Source: Pyxicephalus adspersus (lineage: Eukaryota > Chordata > Amphibia > Anura > Pyxicephalidae). Taken from it: a stretch of DNA of 64,000 bases. Location: the NCBI RefSeq assembly GCF_032062135.1, contig NC_092861.1:60405002-60469001 (forward strand), in the 5' to 3' direction. The notes under the pieces were generated by a model. The model saw only the letters and a program-made list of their open reading frames with translations, was not told the origin of the DNA and searched no databases. A program made the translations under genes and the position numbers. Shown here in pieces: positions 36,438-48,472 of this stretch (position 1 is the stretch's first letter; each line of letters begins with the position of its first letter).

Positions 36438-37872
36438 TCCAGCCAGAGTAAATATATAAAATGAGATTTTAGTTTCAGTAGTTGGATTAACAAATGCAAA
36501 ATACTTACAAGTGTAGGTCTACAACATGAACACATTTTGTAAATGTAATAAAGTAGAAAAAAGTAAGGTTGGGTCAGAAATACAGAGTTTTTAGACAACA
36601 ATTATCAGCACACTCTCTGATTTGTTTGTAAAAGCTCGGGACTAATGAATTAAAACAGCCTCTTAGTGAAAGACTGATGGATGCTTGGGACACGCTTCCA
36701 GCAGATTTTTCTATGTTTATCTAGAACATAGATCTTTTTGTGTTCTCTGGGAATGCACATTATGCCGCATATGTAAACTTGATGGCTGTAGCATTTAAGC
36801 AATATAGGAAGTCATGAAATGTATGATCCAGGTCCTGATAAAACACAAATGATTTGGAAATAAAAGAATCACTGCCTTTTTTTTTTTGTCGTCTGGAAGT
36901 AGGACTATGGCGACTGTGAACAGGAAAATGAGCTTTCCCATATGTGAAGGTATTTTCATTTACTAAATAAAATGCAGGGGCTTTTCTAGCTAGAGGTCAA
37001 TATAACAGCCCCATCAGATTTTCAGTTCCAAATCCCTTAGGCTCATAATCCAGCACTGAAAGTTTATATATGTATATATGCTATGTGTTATATATGAAAC
37101 AGAGTTGAGTTTTATTGAATGCATGTTTTATGAGCAAGTGTTATTGCAATGTATATGTCTTTAGAAATATTTATTTTTAGAGCATCCCCTGCTCCCTAAT
37201 GACCAAACCAATTCTACACATAAAGAATGTATAGCATGAATAATACAAAGGGTGGGGGAGGAAATTTGGAGAACAGAAATATCTTCCACCATCTGCCTAT
37301 TTCCTGTATGAGCACCTGGTTTTTGTACAATTAGACGGCCAATAACTAATGTTGGTGTGTGGCTAGTGTGAGGCAAGTGGAAAACTGCCAAGTCTGCTCC
37401 CCGGCCTTACAAGAAAATCTCACAATTAGCAAATGCAGATGTGTTTTCATTCTTTCTCAGCTGTAGACTTGAAATAGACACTACAATCAAAATATTTACA
37501 TTTAGAAACTTTTTAGGGTGAGGCTAGTAGTAATAAAAGTCAACACTCTTAGTACTTTATTAAATGGAAGCTGGGGTGTTATAATCGTGATTTTTTTATC
37601 TGATATATACAATTGTTTTTCTTGCTTGCTGCCCCATATTTTCATTATTGTAATGTTATACACAGATCTGTAAGTGCTCCCTCTAGTGTTGATCTGTCGG
37701 GGTTTGTGATTAGCCCCGCGTGCCTATAACTTCTACAAGTAAGCTCAGGTAGCTTTATACAGAGCCTTTGGTTCGGTTAAGTCTTACCTAAGCCATAGGA
37801 TCTTGCTAAGAAACGTATGAGTTGGTAAGAATTGTCATAGTTCAGCAGGGTTAAAAAGGAAGTAAGCCTGCA
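36438..37872. other. No gene seen
   Basis: Unique AT-rich sequence. GTGCTCCCTCTAGTG near 37673 is a partial CTCF-like word on the minus strand, too weak to annotate. Confidence 0.4.
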
Positions 37873-37874
37873 TA

Positions 37875-38453
37875 CCCTGTTTCCCCGATTATAAGGCACT
37901 GTCTTATATTTTTTGAAATGCCAAAATATGCCCTAGGTCTTATTTTCAGGGGATGTCTTTATGCAATGATTGTCCCCTTCTGATCACTCTATGCCATTGA
38001 TTGTCCCCTTCTGATCACTCTATGCCATTGATTGTCCCCTTCTGATCACTATATGCAATGATTGTCCCTATCTGATCACTCTATGCCATTGATTGTCCCC
38101 TTCTGATCACTATATGTCATTGATTGTCCCCTTCTGATCACTCTATGCCATTGATTGTCCCCTTCTGTTCACTTACCGGTAATTAAGTGTAGGGCTCTCC
38201 GTTAGGGCAGGTAACTCCGTTAGGGCAGGGATCAGCAGCTTGCTTCCTGGTGCAGAATGCCGGCTTGTTACTTTCAGTTTGGCTCTGCACTGCAGCCAGG
38301 AGGAGACACGCGCTGCAGCCAGCATCAAGGAGACACACACAGGATTGGATATCGGGGGATGTCTTATTCACGGGTGAGTGTCTTATTTTATTATTTTTTC
38401 AAAAATGGGGGTGGCTTATTTAATGGGGATGACTTAAAATCGGGGAAACACGG
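37875..38453. mobile_element. TA-flanked MITE (GTTTCCCCGATT ends), 579 bp
   Basis: The left terminus, CCCTGTTTCCCCGATTATAA, and the reverse complement of the right terminus, CCGTGTTTCCCCGATTTTAA, match at 18 of 20 positions. Both are flanked by TA (37873-37874, 38454-38455). GTCTTAT words recur near both ends. The element belongs to a 'CCGTGTTTCCCCGA' MITE family I recognise as widespread in vertebrates. TA duplication fits a Tc1/mariner-like mechanism. It encodes no transposase. Confidence 0.75.
37961..38172. repeat. 31-bp tandem repeat, 7 units
   Basis: The unit has the form ATGCCATTGATTGTCCCC followed by TTCTGATCACTCT and repeats about seven times with few substitutions, lying entirely inside the MITE at 37875-38453. 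A second small direct repeat, CTCCGTTAGGGCAGG, occurs twice at about 38197-38228. Confidence 0.9.
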
Positions 38454-38587
38454 TATGTGGCTGAAACATTGTTTGTATCAGACAAAAAATCCAATTATTA
38501 GAGGAGATGTAGGTATATGTGGCCCTTATGTTTGTTGCCACTGTCCCACACTTTGTCCCACTTTGGAATTCTTCAACAGTTAAGCAT

Positions 38588-38866
38588 TGTTCAGACTGGC
38601 AGTTAAGTTGTGGTGTGGTTACTGCTCCCTGAACGGCTTCCTTGGGTAAGACGCTACATGTCTTGTAGCTAACATGTTACACCCATGACAGCCCATAGAA
38701 ATTTAATGGGGAAGAGGGCTAGTAAGTGGTTCAGTACCACCAACTGTAACATATGCAGATGCTAATTCTTTAAAACCAGTCCAATGCAGGCGTCTGAGCA
38801 ACTGGTAAGGTGCCATCCATTGGGAGCCACACACAAAAAGCCTTTTCCTGCGGTCTGAACCTAAAC
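38588..38866. mobile_element. Possible MITE with GTTCAGAC ends
   Basis: GTTCAGACTGGC at the left and GCGGTCTGAACC at the right are short inverted ends enclosing about 280 bp of moderately GC-rich sequence. Similar 'GTTCAGAC' ends occur on frog MITEs as I recall. Weak support because the arms are only about 8 bp. Confidence 0.35.
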
Positions 38867-40019
38867 TAGCCTTAAACAGTTATAAATTAAAACACTTTTC
38901 TTTACAAATCCTCTGGCAAATTTTTAATCTCTTTATATCTTGTGTGTGGAATTTTCCTAACTTCATGCCTAACTATTGTCAGCAGAACAGGAAATAAAGG
39001 AAAATCTCTCTAACAAGTTAAGTGTAACTGGATAACACATATAAATCTGCCAGGAGTAACTAGGAAAACTTCTTTTTTTTTTGGCTTAACATACACTCCT
39101 AACTTTGGCTCTGCTTTTGTAAGTTTTTTAGCTTTGTGTGGCTGTGTGAACAAATATTTCTTGCCTGCCTCATTTTCTGCTGTGCCTCAGCTGCAAGCCT
39201 TTTTTAAGTGATACAATTTAGATGTAAACTGTTGTAGAACTTTTAATTGCTTTGAAGTAACTTTAAAGCAGCTAATCACCAAAAAATAAAAATAAAATCT
39301 GCCTCTAAATTGCATTTAAAATGAAGGAAGCAACAGATTACCACCTTCAGACAAATATGAGTTTTTTTCTAAATGTCCCCTTAGGTGTGCAAAGTCTTAC
39401 AAGACATTTTAGTAAGCAGCCATACCCTAAGCAGAAAAGCCTGTCGCTTGCCAGAATGCCAGAAAAAAGGATGATTGCTCTGATGTGGAATCAGTGGTCT
39501 CTCTGCAGAATTCCGCTACAAGATCTGCTGAATCAGACCTTTAGCTACAGCTACCTGCATATGGTTGTGTCTGCTTTTTTCTTTTTTGAGAAGACATTAA
39601 ATGCCTTTTTCTTTTGAGAAATTTTGAATTTTATTTTATGATGTGTATACTTAAAACACTATAGTTTCAAAATCATCATATAATAAAAATCTCCAGTGTG
39701 GTTATACCAATCCATTCTCCCTTATGTAGTAGCTTCTTTGTCCAAATCAAAATTCAGCATGCAGAACATATTTTTTGGTGAAAAAAAGTACTGTGTAAAA
39801 TGGGTTATTAATAGGCTGTGGAGTTTCCAATTAAAGTTCACATAAACCTCAGGTAATATGGTTTTAGAACACCATGTTTTTTAATTTAGGAAATGCATGA
39901 AGGTCACAGTGTCTGTGTAGACTCGCCCTAGGAGCAGAGCAGTTATACACATTTAGTCTGCGTGCCTGCCTTTTTCCTAAATTGCAGTATGATTTAATGG
40001 ATTTTCTACATTCTTGTCA
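38867..40019. other. No gene seen
   Basis: Unique sequence. A 98-residue frame at 39321-39617 has no recognisable family. Confidence 0.4.
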
Positions 40020-40190
40020 CATTAGTGACCATACAGTGTACAGGCATTAGCTATTATAATCCGTGTGCTGTCAGTAAGGGAATGTGCGCCCGGATAAACG
40101 AGCCCTACTGTGTTCAGATGGTTGTAATAAGTGAACAAATATTTGCTTTAACAAAGCAATTTGTTTTGCTGCTAAAAATCTTCAAGAAAA
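40020..40190. other. Candidate conserved non-coding block
   Basis: This is non-repetitive sequence with intact CpGs (AATGTGCGCCCGGATAAACG) next to homeodomain- and forkhead-like words (CATTAGCTATTATAATCC, GTGAACAAATATTTGC). No repeat features and no plausible reading frame. The call is by texture only. Confidence 0.2.
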
Positions 40191-40431
40191 AGTTTTTTTC
40201 CCTTAGCAAATTGGTCTCTGAAAAACAAAATTAGGTGTAAGCAGAAATCACTTCCAATACCAACTCTACATAATTTGTATAGTTCACTAAAATCTACTGC
40301 ACAATGTACATTATACTAAACATTACATTTCCCAGACTGTTGAACTTACATTGCTTGATTTTTTTTTAGGAATTTGATATTTAAGCATGCAAAAAGGCAT
40401 AATTTTCTTAGTAGGTAAAAAGATTAATAAA

Positions 40432-40434
40432 CAT

Positions 40435-40482
<48 letters not shown>
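40432..40482. repeat. (AT)n microsatellite
   Basis: An imperfect ATATAA lead-in followed by about 17 AT units. Confidence 0.95.
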
Positions 40483-40488
<6 letters not shown>

Positions 40489-41789
40489 TACTTTTGGTAA
40501 TCATCTGGCAAAACTGTGGCCAATATCTGTGGATGACAGATAAAACATAGAAGTAGGCAGGTCAATAGCACCTTCATTCCACTTAACGTTCTATAGTTTA
40601 ATAATTATAGCACATATTAAAATATATTTACACCCCTAAACATTTGCATGTTTTATTGTCCTGTACATTGAACTGCAATCGATATTTTTACAATGAATAG
40701 AAGAAATAAACTCTGAGTTAAAAATAAAAAAACTGTCCGAAATGATTTAAATTATTTAGCATAAAAACTGTCTATATAAGGATATAATACCTCCTATATG
40801 ACACATATATACTACACTGCTATGTAGTCAATGGGTTTCATGTAAATGAAGAAATGTACATGTGCAAAGTTTCATAAACAAATAAATGGGTATCTGTAGG
40901 CTTCAACTTTTAAGAAGCAATATCATGGCTCATCCTACACCAAGAAACACTCCAAGGCATTCCACCAACAGATAACTAAAAGGTGGGAGATGACTACTGG
41001 GAAAAGTCATTGACTATCCTTTGGAGTAAAAGGAATTGATGAAACACAGAATATAGCAGTACTCGGATAAAAACAATAGGGCTTCTTTCCAACACTTCCA
41101 ATCAAGCAATTTTATTGAAAAAAAAAGTCTACTTTTCCTCTTCACCAAGCAGCTCAATTGGGGCCAATCGGCCTAAAGAACTAAATAAATATCCAAAGTG
41201 CACTGCCATGGTGAATATCATTATAAAACATTAATAATCCACAGAAAAAACATACACGCAAATGTATGAAATATGATTGAGGCTATCAGATCAAATTAAC
41301 AGACAACCATTGGGAATCTTAAATTTTCATGCTTTCACTGTCTTATTGAACTACCTACCATCATAAAATACCCTTCTCTTTGCAACTTCACCTGTCGGAT
41401 ATTATGTGTGTCCTCCAATGACACGTTCAGAAGCAATCAAATGGAAAGCTGTAAATGTGGAAAGAATGGGCCTAAAAGTAAATGAGCATTCAAGCATAAA
41501 GCCAATGAAAGAAGCCACCAAAAGACCAAAAGATGTTTTAAAAGAACGACATGCTGAATTAAAGTATCGCACTTACAGTCTGCTAGAAAGCACCTGGGAA
41601 TTGCTAAAGGTAGCTGGAAAAATGTTCTATGGTATGTTGTGACCTAACCTGAGCTTTCTAGGTATCAGATCAACCATTCATGAAAAACAGCAGCTATTGC
41701 CCTGTATATTAAAGTACTTTACACTTTGTCTACATGCCATTTAAAAATTTAGGCCAATGCATTTTTCTGAGTTTCGTTCGTGTTCTCTG
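40483..41789. other. No gene seen
   Basis: Unique AT-rich sequence. The short frame at 41406-41642 shows no recognisable domain. Confidence 0.4.
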
Positions 41790-41975
41790 CTGCCTCCGTC
41801 TCAGCCTTGTGTTCTAGGATCTCCTCCTCCTGTGTCACTGTCTGTATCTGCTTGTCATTTGCAACCCCTATTTATTGTACAGTGCTGCGTAATATGTTGG
41901 CACTATATAAATCCTATTTAATATTAATAATATTAAACTTTATTATTAATAATAATAATAATAATAATTATAATA
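41790..41975 (+). mobile_element. L2-type LINE 3' tail
   Basis: CTCCTCCTCCTGTGTCACTG, CTGTATCTGCTTGTCATTTG, CAACCCCTATTTATTGTACA, GTGCTGCGTAATATGTTGGC and ACTATATAAATCCTATTTAA follow the family order and end in a TAA/ATT-rich tail with an (AAT)n run at about 41948-41967. Confidence 0.75.
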
Positions 41976-43067
41976 TTAAAGTTGCACAAAATACTTTGTG
42001 AATGGAAAGGAATCTTTCCTTCTTACGATACTACTTTATTGTTCACATAAATGGGGCTAGGCTTGCTGCTGAGTCACAAATAAGTGAATACTGGGGGGTG
42101 GGGGGGGGGTTCTCACACTACTGCAAGCAATTTTGGCCTTGGTATGTTGTCCCCTTACCTTTACGTATGCAAAAATGTTATTCATTGTGCCCTTTTGCTG
42201 CTTCTCCTTTTCATCTTGTCATAGCCATGCATTGCAGAGCTGTGAAAACAGCTTTGCTGACATGGTATGGAAGCTTCCATTGTAATGCCCCAGCATAAGA
42301 TACACTGCCAATCAGTGTGATCTAGTGTAGGAGGACAAAGACATACTGTGAGGGGGTCAGACCTGCTAATTTGCACACTAGCTGTTCTTCCATTGCAAGG
42401 GAGATAAGTAAATGTTAATTGATTTCATTTATTGATTTTAGCAGCTCTGCAATTTGAAAGAATGAGAAGCTTTTTAATTAGACTGAAGTTCTTTTACACA
42501 TTGTTTCCTCATCAGTGAGGAAAATAATCACTGAATGAGAATCTCTGAATCAATGATATTGAAGGACAATAAAATTCATCACACTTGCAACTTTTGGAAG
42601 TAAATTAAACCTTTTGGTGATATGTTTTAGGAAATAGATGTCAATTAACAGTTTCCTGATCAGATAGCTAATAAAGGTAAATAGAATGACAATAGCTGAT
42701 AGGGATACAAATACAACAAATACAGCAGTTGTAGGACTACTGATGAACTACTGATTATACCCATATCACATTGTTCTTAGTAAATAATCTGACAATTGAA
42801 AACCTCTTTGTACTCCACATAATGCAGTAACACTTGTTACTTGTAAGTATGTTTTCAACATATGAAGTGATTCCAATATAATGTGGATATATCAGGATTA
42901 CTGTTACATAAACAATAGATTTTTAGCCATGTACTTTCTCATGCATACAGTTAGAAGCTTTCATTATGTAGTAGTATATTGAACTGGGTACCAGAACTTT
43001 GTGTTTTAACCTCAAGTTTCACGTGTTTTTGTACTTCAACATCAAAGTAGTTTTCACATATATTAAA
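41976..43067. other. No gene seen; G-run and a homeodomain-word-rich block
   Basis: A G-rich run (GGGGGGTGGGGGGGGGG) sits at 42092-42109. The stretch 42410-42600 is rich in TAATTGATT and TTAATTAGAC words and non-repetitive, so it is a weak conserved-element candidate. No gene is supported. Confidence 0.35.
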
Positions 43068-43175
43068 ACTATACCCACAATCCATACTATGAAAAGTATA
43101 CTATAAACTATACCCAAAATCTATACTATAAAAATTATACTATAAACTAAACCCTAAAGCTATACCCAAAACAGT
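43068..43175. repeat. 39-bp tandem repeat, two units plus partial
   Basis: Units at 43068-43106 and 43107-43145 both begin ACTATACCCA and end ATACTATAA, with five differences by eye. A third, degraded start (ACTAAACCC...CTATACCCAAAAC) follows. Confidence 0.8.
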
Positions 43176-44436
43176 CAGCTATTTATTGTTGTCGGTTTCC
43201 ATGATGCAGATATTTCCTGGTAAAGGATGCCCCCAAAACAGGAAATGGAGGGAAATCTTGTTAATGCAGCTCTGGATAGGAGTAAAAAAGGGGTTCTAAG
43301 CGTTCACTATTCTTTAAACAATGTTTTAGGTATAGATACAATAATTCGGAACTATGCTAAATATTGTAAGGCTATCCCCATGTCATTGGGAAACCTTGCT
43401 CCAACACCTGATGCTTGCTGGTTTGAACAGCAAGGCATAGAAGAGTGGAGAAGTAGTACTAACTAATGAGCACTGTACAGACAGCGCTGTTCTGTTCTAT
43501 GGAGGAAGGGCAGTACCATTGGATACTGCAATGGTCATTTACTGTTGGTCATTTAGTGATCCTGCAGGACAGATCAATGAGAAACGTCAGGGGACAACAC
43601 TGGATTTCATCTGGAGATCACAAACATTAATCTTAGGCAATGTAAAATCTAGTGTTTGTAGGTATATAGATTACCTGTAACTATATTTGTGTCATTCTCA
43701 GGGCTGCCTGCTATTGAAGAACAGAAGAGGACATTGCAGATCAAGTGTCCTGACAGAAAACAGTTGACAAAAAGCATACTAATTGGTGATGTCCAACCTG
43801 CAGCTGCATTATAATCTCCTAAAATTTGTCATGCACATTTTCCGAGGGTAAATGAGGAATAATGCTACTTTTTAGAAAGGTCAGGGCTTGCATAATGAAC
43901 CTAACAGGCTACCAGATATTTTTTGAGCATAAAGTTAATTTTTTCTTTTTGGCTAGCAGAGTGACCTAAAGTCTCATTCTCCTCTGTCCTAGACGTATAC
44001 CTAGTTGTAACCTACTGCAATCCTCACACCCTGTGGCCAAAGTGTTCTTCTGGTGGCAACATCTACAGATCTCATCCCTAGATTCTTTGAAAAGTCCCAT
44101 TTTACAAAAAGATAATGGATACTTGATTATAGTGAGCAATTCATTTTGTACACTTGCAGTTCCTAAAAGCTAATGAATAAAGTCTGTGCGCAGTAAGAAA
44201 TTAGGAAAATACATTTGTACAGTAAGTGACACTGGGGTACTATGTGCAGGTCAGTAAAAGGAATACAATCTGGCAGTTATTGTATGTAATATTATGTGCA
44301 GTTCACTCGGTCACACTCTGGTTCTTTTCATTTTAATTCATAGCATGCTTTCCTATTGTAACCAAATGCTCCCCTGGGCTCACCCATCATGATCTCATGT
44401 GGATTCAACGTGTATTGTTGTTTCCACTAGCTTTGA
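43176..44436. other. No gene seen
   Basis: Mostly unique sequence. A small open frame at 43227-43466 has no recognisable family. The stretch 43470-43640 has the texture of an old MITE but its ends were not found. Confidence 0.35.
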
Positions 44437-44660
44437 ATGTCACATGGGCCACTAAACATCCCTGTCTATAATCTCCAGTTTGATGAACGAGTTTCTAATT
44501 GCCGTGTTTACAGGCTGGGTGTTAATCAGGGGAAGCTGCAGGAAGTTTGGGATGAAACCTGTGACATCAACAAGCCATTAATCACCGGCCAGTTTGGCAC
44601 ACAGAACAGGAGGGCAGACTCCCTCTCAGCTTGCCATTGACTTTCCTTCATAGTGTGTGA
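44437..44660. other. Candidate conserved non-coding block or exon-like stretch
   Basis: This block is non-repetitive, less AT-rich than its surroundings and contains CTAATTGCCGTGTTTACAGG (homeodomain- and forkhead-like words) and AGCCATTAATCACCGGCCAG. A 67-residue frame spans 44437-44640 on the plus strand, but it has no known domain and no convincing splice context, so I favour a regulatory block over an exon. Confidence 0.25.
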
Positions 44661-45211
44661 AATGAAGCTAAAAACAAACACAATCTAATAATTTCTTTTA
44701 TTCTGCATATTGGTTTATTGGCCTTCCTAGTGTGCAATATCATTTATACTTACTATGTTTTTTTCCTTTTTCACCTTGTACCATAAAACAGAGGGCAGTG
44801 CAATCTAGTGACCCTCAAAGGTCCTTAAAGGTGTTTGATTAAAAATAATTTTGTTCTATCACCCACTCAGCTGAGAAAAGGAAGGCTGCACATAAACTGA
44901 TTATAATTGCTGACACACACACAGCAATGAACTATAGTGCATTGCAGTACATTGATAAAATGCACCAGGGTAAAAACGGTTATAGGACAATTTTGGACTG
45001 GGAATCAGCATGGAAATTAGCTGTAGGTTTAGAGTTTATGTCTACTTTATGCCCAGTAATCCAGAGCAACCAATCAGAGTCTATCTTGTGCAGATCTGAC
45101 TTCACAATCAGGATGATTTCTTACTTTTTTTTGCTATGAATAACTTCACTAAAGAAATGCCATTTAGGATTAAGTACTTTTCTGTCTACCAGGCCAACAG
45201 GCCACAAATCC
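44661..45211. other. No gene seen
   Basis: Unique AT-rich sequence; nothing recognisable. Confidence 0.4.
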
Positions 45212-45215
45212 TTAA

Positions 45216-45566
45216 AGTGGAGCCTAATGTAAAATATAAAAAATGCAACCAGACATATCCTTTATTGCAGAAGGGACAGATGATGTTCCTTCTGCAATAA
45301 AATTACCTAACCTAAACTCTTTCTGGTAGTCTTTGGCCATCTTGATCGGCCAGGCTGGGATAACCTAACTCCTGTACATGCACACAAGAATTCATTCGGT
45401 TCCTACAGTCAGGATACCCGGCATAACCTGGCACCTTGCACTGAGCTGAGTATAGCAGCTTACTATATTAAGTAAAGAAGATTGTGAACAGACAGATAAG
45501 TATGTTTTACTGCAGAAGGGACATCTGCCTGCTAACAAATTTGGAATGCGGAACTTTAGTTCCTAT
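45216..45566. mobile_element. TTAA-flanked MITE (T2-like), 351 bp
   Basis: TTAA flanks at 45212-45215 and 45567-45570. The left end reads AGTGGAGCCTAA. The right end, inverted, reads ATAGGAACTAAAG, close to the T2-type terminus. Inside, 45263-45300 is a hairpin with TATTGCAGAAGG arms. The copy at 58271-58468 shares the CTTTATTGCAGAAGGGACAG block and the TTTAGTTCCTATTTA end, so the two belong to one family. Confidence 0.65.
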
Positions 45567-45570
45567 TTAA

Positions 45571-45870
45571 GGCCAGATTCAAACCTTTGTACAGCAGTAA
45601 CACATGTGTTATCACTCACCGTAATGCAACATGCAGGTGTAGTGCTATTAATATTGAATGGCACCCTAATGACCACACCTGTGCTGTACCATGTTGCAAT
45701 GCCTGATAATGTGTTGCCATATGTTGTGTTCCAAAAAGGTCATGTGTGATTTTTGACACAGTGCTGCCAATGGGCTCAATAGGATGTACTGACGGTTCAT
45801 TTTCAGCAGGCCGACTTATTGCCATATGCGCTAATGCATCGCAAAGGCAAAAGTAGGTCCTATATAATTT
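45571..45870. repeat. Probable MITE remnant next to the TTAA element
   Basis: The stretch begins GGCCAGATTCAAACC and contains many short inverted words around TGCAACATGCAGG and CATGTTGCAATGC. The texture matches frog MITEs with many TGCA/GCAT palindromes. Right boundary not found. Confidence 0.3.
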
Positions 45871-46089
45871 TAGCAGTAATATAAAAGTTCACCTAAAACA
45901 AAGTTCCACATGAACTACAACTTAGAATTTACCAGGATACAATATCTTTTCCTTCCTTCAGTACAAGGCAGAAGTAAAATTATTACTGTGTGTGTTTCAG
46001 AGGATTCATTGGGTGGGCGACTTCCTAGCGGCCCCAGCTACTATAGGAACATCAGCGTTCTGCTGTAGTTTCTTGTTTTAGGGGACCCG

Positions 46090-46510
46090 TTTGATTCCAC
46101 ATTCCTCCATTATTTTCCCATACTATATTATTTTAGCCAAAGGCTCCTTTCAGTTCTATTTATGTCTTGCATTGCACTGCTTCCACTCCCACCACCCCGC
46201 TGTAACAGTTTCTCTTGTTCTTCATGTGACTTTTCCCTTTCTTTACTTTGTCTGCTGTTTTTCACCATCTACAAGTTTTCTTCATGTGTCTACCCTCCCA
46301 TCTCCATTAGCTTTTGTCTTATCCCCCAAATCTGCCCTGTAAACCCCTCTGGTCACCCCTCCTCATTCTACAATACTCCTCCCTGTCATCTGTGCTCTGT
46401 AAAAATCTCTGCTCCTTCTTTCATGATCTTCTCTAGCTCTGTATCCATTATGCCTTCTTCCTCTCCCCCATCCCCCTTCCTCATCTCATTCTTTCAGCCA
46501 GTATCAAAGT
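46090..46510 (+). repeat. Pyrimidine-rich tract (~420 bp)
   Basis: The plus strand is strongly C+T-biased (runs such as CCTTCTTCCTCTCCCCCATC) without a short period. It gives open frames on the plus strand that reflect composition only. It could be a LINE or pseudogene 3' UTR remnant or an unusual-structure-prone tract. Confidence 0.5.
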
Positions 46511-48150
46511 GTCCACTTAGAAGCACAGGGACGCATGACATTTGGAGCAGACAGTACTATGCTGTTTTCTCATGTTCTCTGTCCATTTACTACTTGTAAG
46601 TGGATGCAGAGAATCACTTCTGCTTTCCATCATGTCTCAGCCTGAGGGCTGAACTGTGAGAGCTGCAGCTCTGCTGGAAGAGGCGGGAGAATGGGGAGGC
46701 ACACACACTCTCAGACAAAGAAAAGGGCTGAGAGACACATGAGATTTTGGGATTGGCACACTACAAGGGAGGGGTTGGCAAGCTACAAGGAGGGAACTAG
46801 ATTCTAATAGGAGAGGGCCTGGGTTGCCAAGTTTGTTGGTTAGCAGCCAGAATGGGCTAGCTTAAAAAGCCGTTGGCCATTTTCTGTTTTCTAAAACTAG
46901 ACAAAATGTTTTCACGGCAAAGAACTTAATTTGGCCAACATAAGTGAGAGACTTGTGCTCTTGTGCCTGTATTCCAGCAGTCCGTGCTTTGCTGCAAAAA
47001 ATCCGAAGGAACTCCTACCAAAAAAATCCTCCTCTAGAAATATATATAAATGTACACTTCCATTCGTATTTTGCACATACTTAAACCTGCGCTAATTTTA
47101 GAGAAATTTTGGCTAATATTTGAACACCATAAACCAGTTTTTACATAGGTATTGGCAGAAAATAAAATAGTTCCTAGAAAATAATTTTTTGTGACTTTCT
47201 ACTGTTAAGCTAGAAAAAAACAAAATTGCCATTGATGATTAAAAAAGGATATTTTTTTATAGAATTTAAAACATACAATTTTGTATGAACATTTGATGAC
47301 AAATTCACCAAAACTTAGGGAAAAGGGTTTTGTTATATATCTGTTCTAACAATTTCCTGGATTAAAACATTTAAACTTGGACTATCCCTAGATATCTCAA
47401 ACTGGTGTCTGAGTGCTCTTTTAGATTTGACTCTTATAGGGTTTTAATATGTAAAAGAAAAATAAATGCAGATAAGTTCTCTGGTAGCCATATGCATTTG
47501 GGCTCCAACACATGCAAACACACATAAAGAGAGTTGAGCATCTCTGTGCTACATTTGCTATTTGTCATCAATTGATCAATATGCATGGGGCAAGCAATCT
47601 CAGTTTTATGGGCACTCTTGAAATTATGAAGCTAATCCATGGTCAAGCCTTCTTCGGAGAAGGATCAAATGGCCAGAATATTCATGGCCATATGCTGTTG
47701 TTTTATCCTGAGATTAGTGAGCTTTATTGTGTTTACTCTTGCACCATCTTGCTCCATATGCCTAAACATGCACATTTGGTGGATAAAGACATGTTATTAG
47801 AGCGATCTTTCACAATAGTAGTCAGACTGTGCCTAAGCATCCATCCACCATCTTATGTGTGTAGGTAATTTAAAGAAAACCATAGACTGTTATTTACCTT
47901 CTTATCGTCATGGGACAGAGATGTGGGCAGCAAAATTTACCATACCAGTTCTCTCTACTATATCATAGCTCTCCATTAGAATCAGTGGATTATTGGATTG
48001 GTTTATCTCCTTGCTTGAATAAAACATAGTCTGAAAAGCAGCAACACATGGTATAGTGGGGATTTACCTGCTGATACATTCAAAGTAACAGCTGAAGAAA
48101 TCTGCAGGTAGATTTGATATCAAACATATCCAAGGATTCTCACAATATTA
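46511..48150. other. No gene seen
   Basis: 46600-46820 is purine-rich and somewhat GC-richer (GCTGCAGCTCTGCTGGAAG near 46660). A 118-residue frame at 47512-47868 has no recognisable domain. The rest is unique AT-rich sequence. Confidence 0.4.
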
Positions 48151-48302
48151 TTATTATTATTATTATTATTAATAATAATAAACAGGATGTTTTTATAGCA
48201 ACATATTACGCAGCGCTGCAAAATAAATAGGGGTTACCAATGAAGGACAGATACAGACAGTGATACGAGAGGACCCTGCCCCGAAGAGCTTACAGTCTAC
48301 AA
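48151..48302 (-). mobile_element. L2-type LINE 3' tail
   Basis: Reverse complement of the family tail: (ATT)n then (AAT)n at 48151-48181, then CAACATATTACGCAGCGCTG, AATAAATAGGGGTTACCAAT, GACAGATACAGACAGTGATA and GAGGACCCTGCCCCGAAGAG in order. Confidence 0.8.
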
Positions 48303-48400
48303 TATGAAATGGGATTGTAACACTTGAATGACCTTTCATCCACAGCCTCTGAAACTTTATTGAGTGAACTTTTAAACAGCATAAATAACCTAATGAGTTA

Positions 48401-48472
48401 ATATTATTATTATAATAATAAAAATCAATATTTATATAGCACCAACATATTGCACTTTACATTAAATAGGGC
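48401..48472 (-). mobile_element. L2-type LINE 3' tail, short
   Basis: (TTA)n/(ATA)n followed by ATTTATATAGCACCAACATA and TTTACATTAAATAGGG, the last part of the LINE tail only. It lies about 100 bp from the copy at 48151 in the same orientation. Confidence 0.65.

Noticed and set aside
37670..37690. CTCF-like word on the minus strand (CACTAGAGGGAGCAC)
   Set aside because: Misses a core position of the consensus and has no supporting context.
37961..38172. Possible CRISPR-like array (31-bp repeats)
   Set aside because: Units are directly adjacent with no spacers, and the array is internal to a vertebrate MITE.
46162..46599. 145-residue open frame on the plus strand
   Set aside because: Composition artefact of the pyrimidine-rich tract (Ser/Pro/Leu/Phe-rich); an overlapping frame is open for the same reason.
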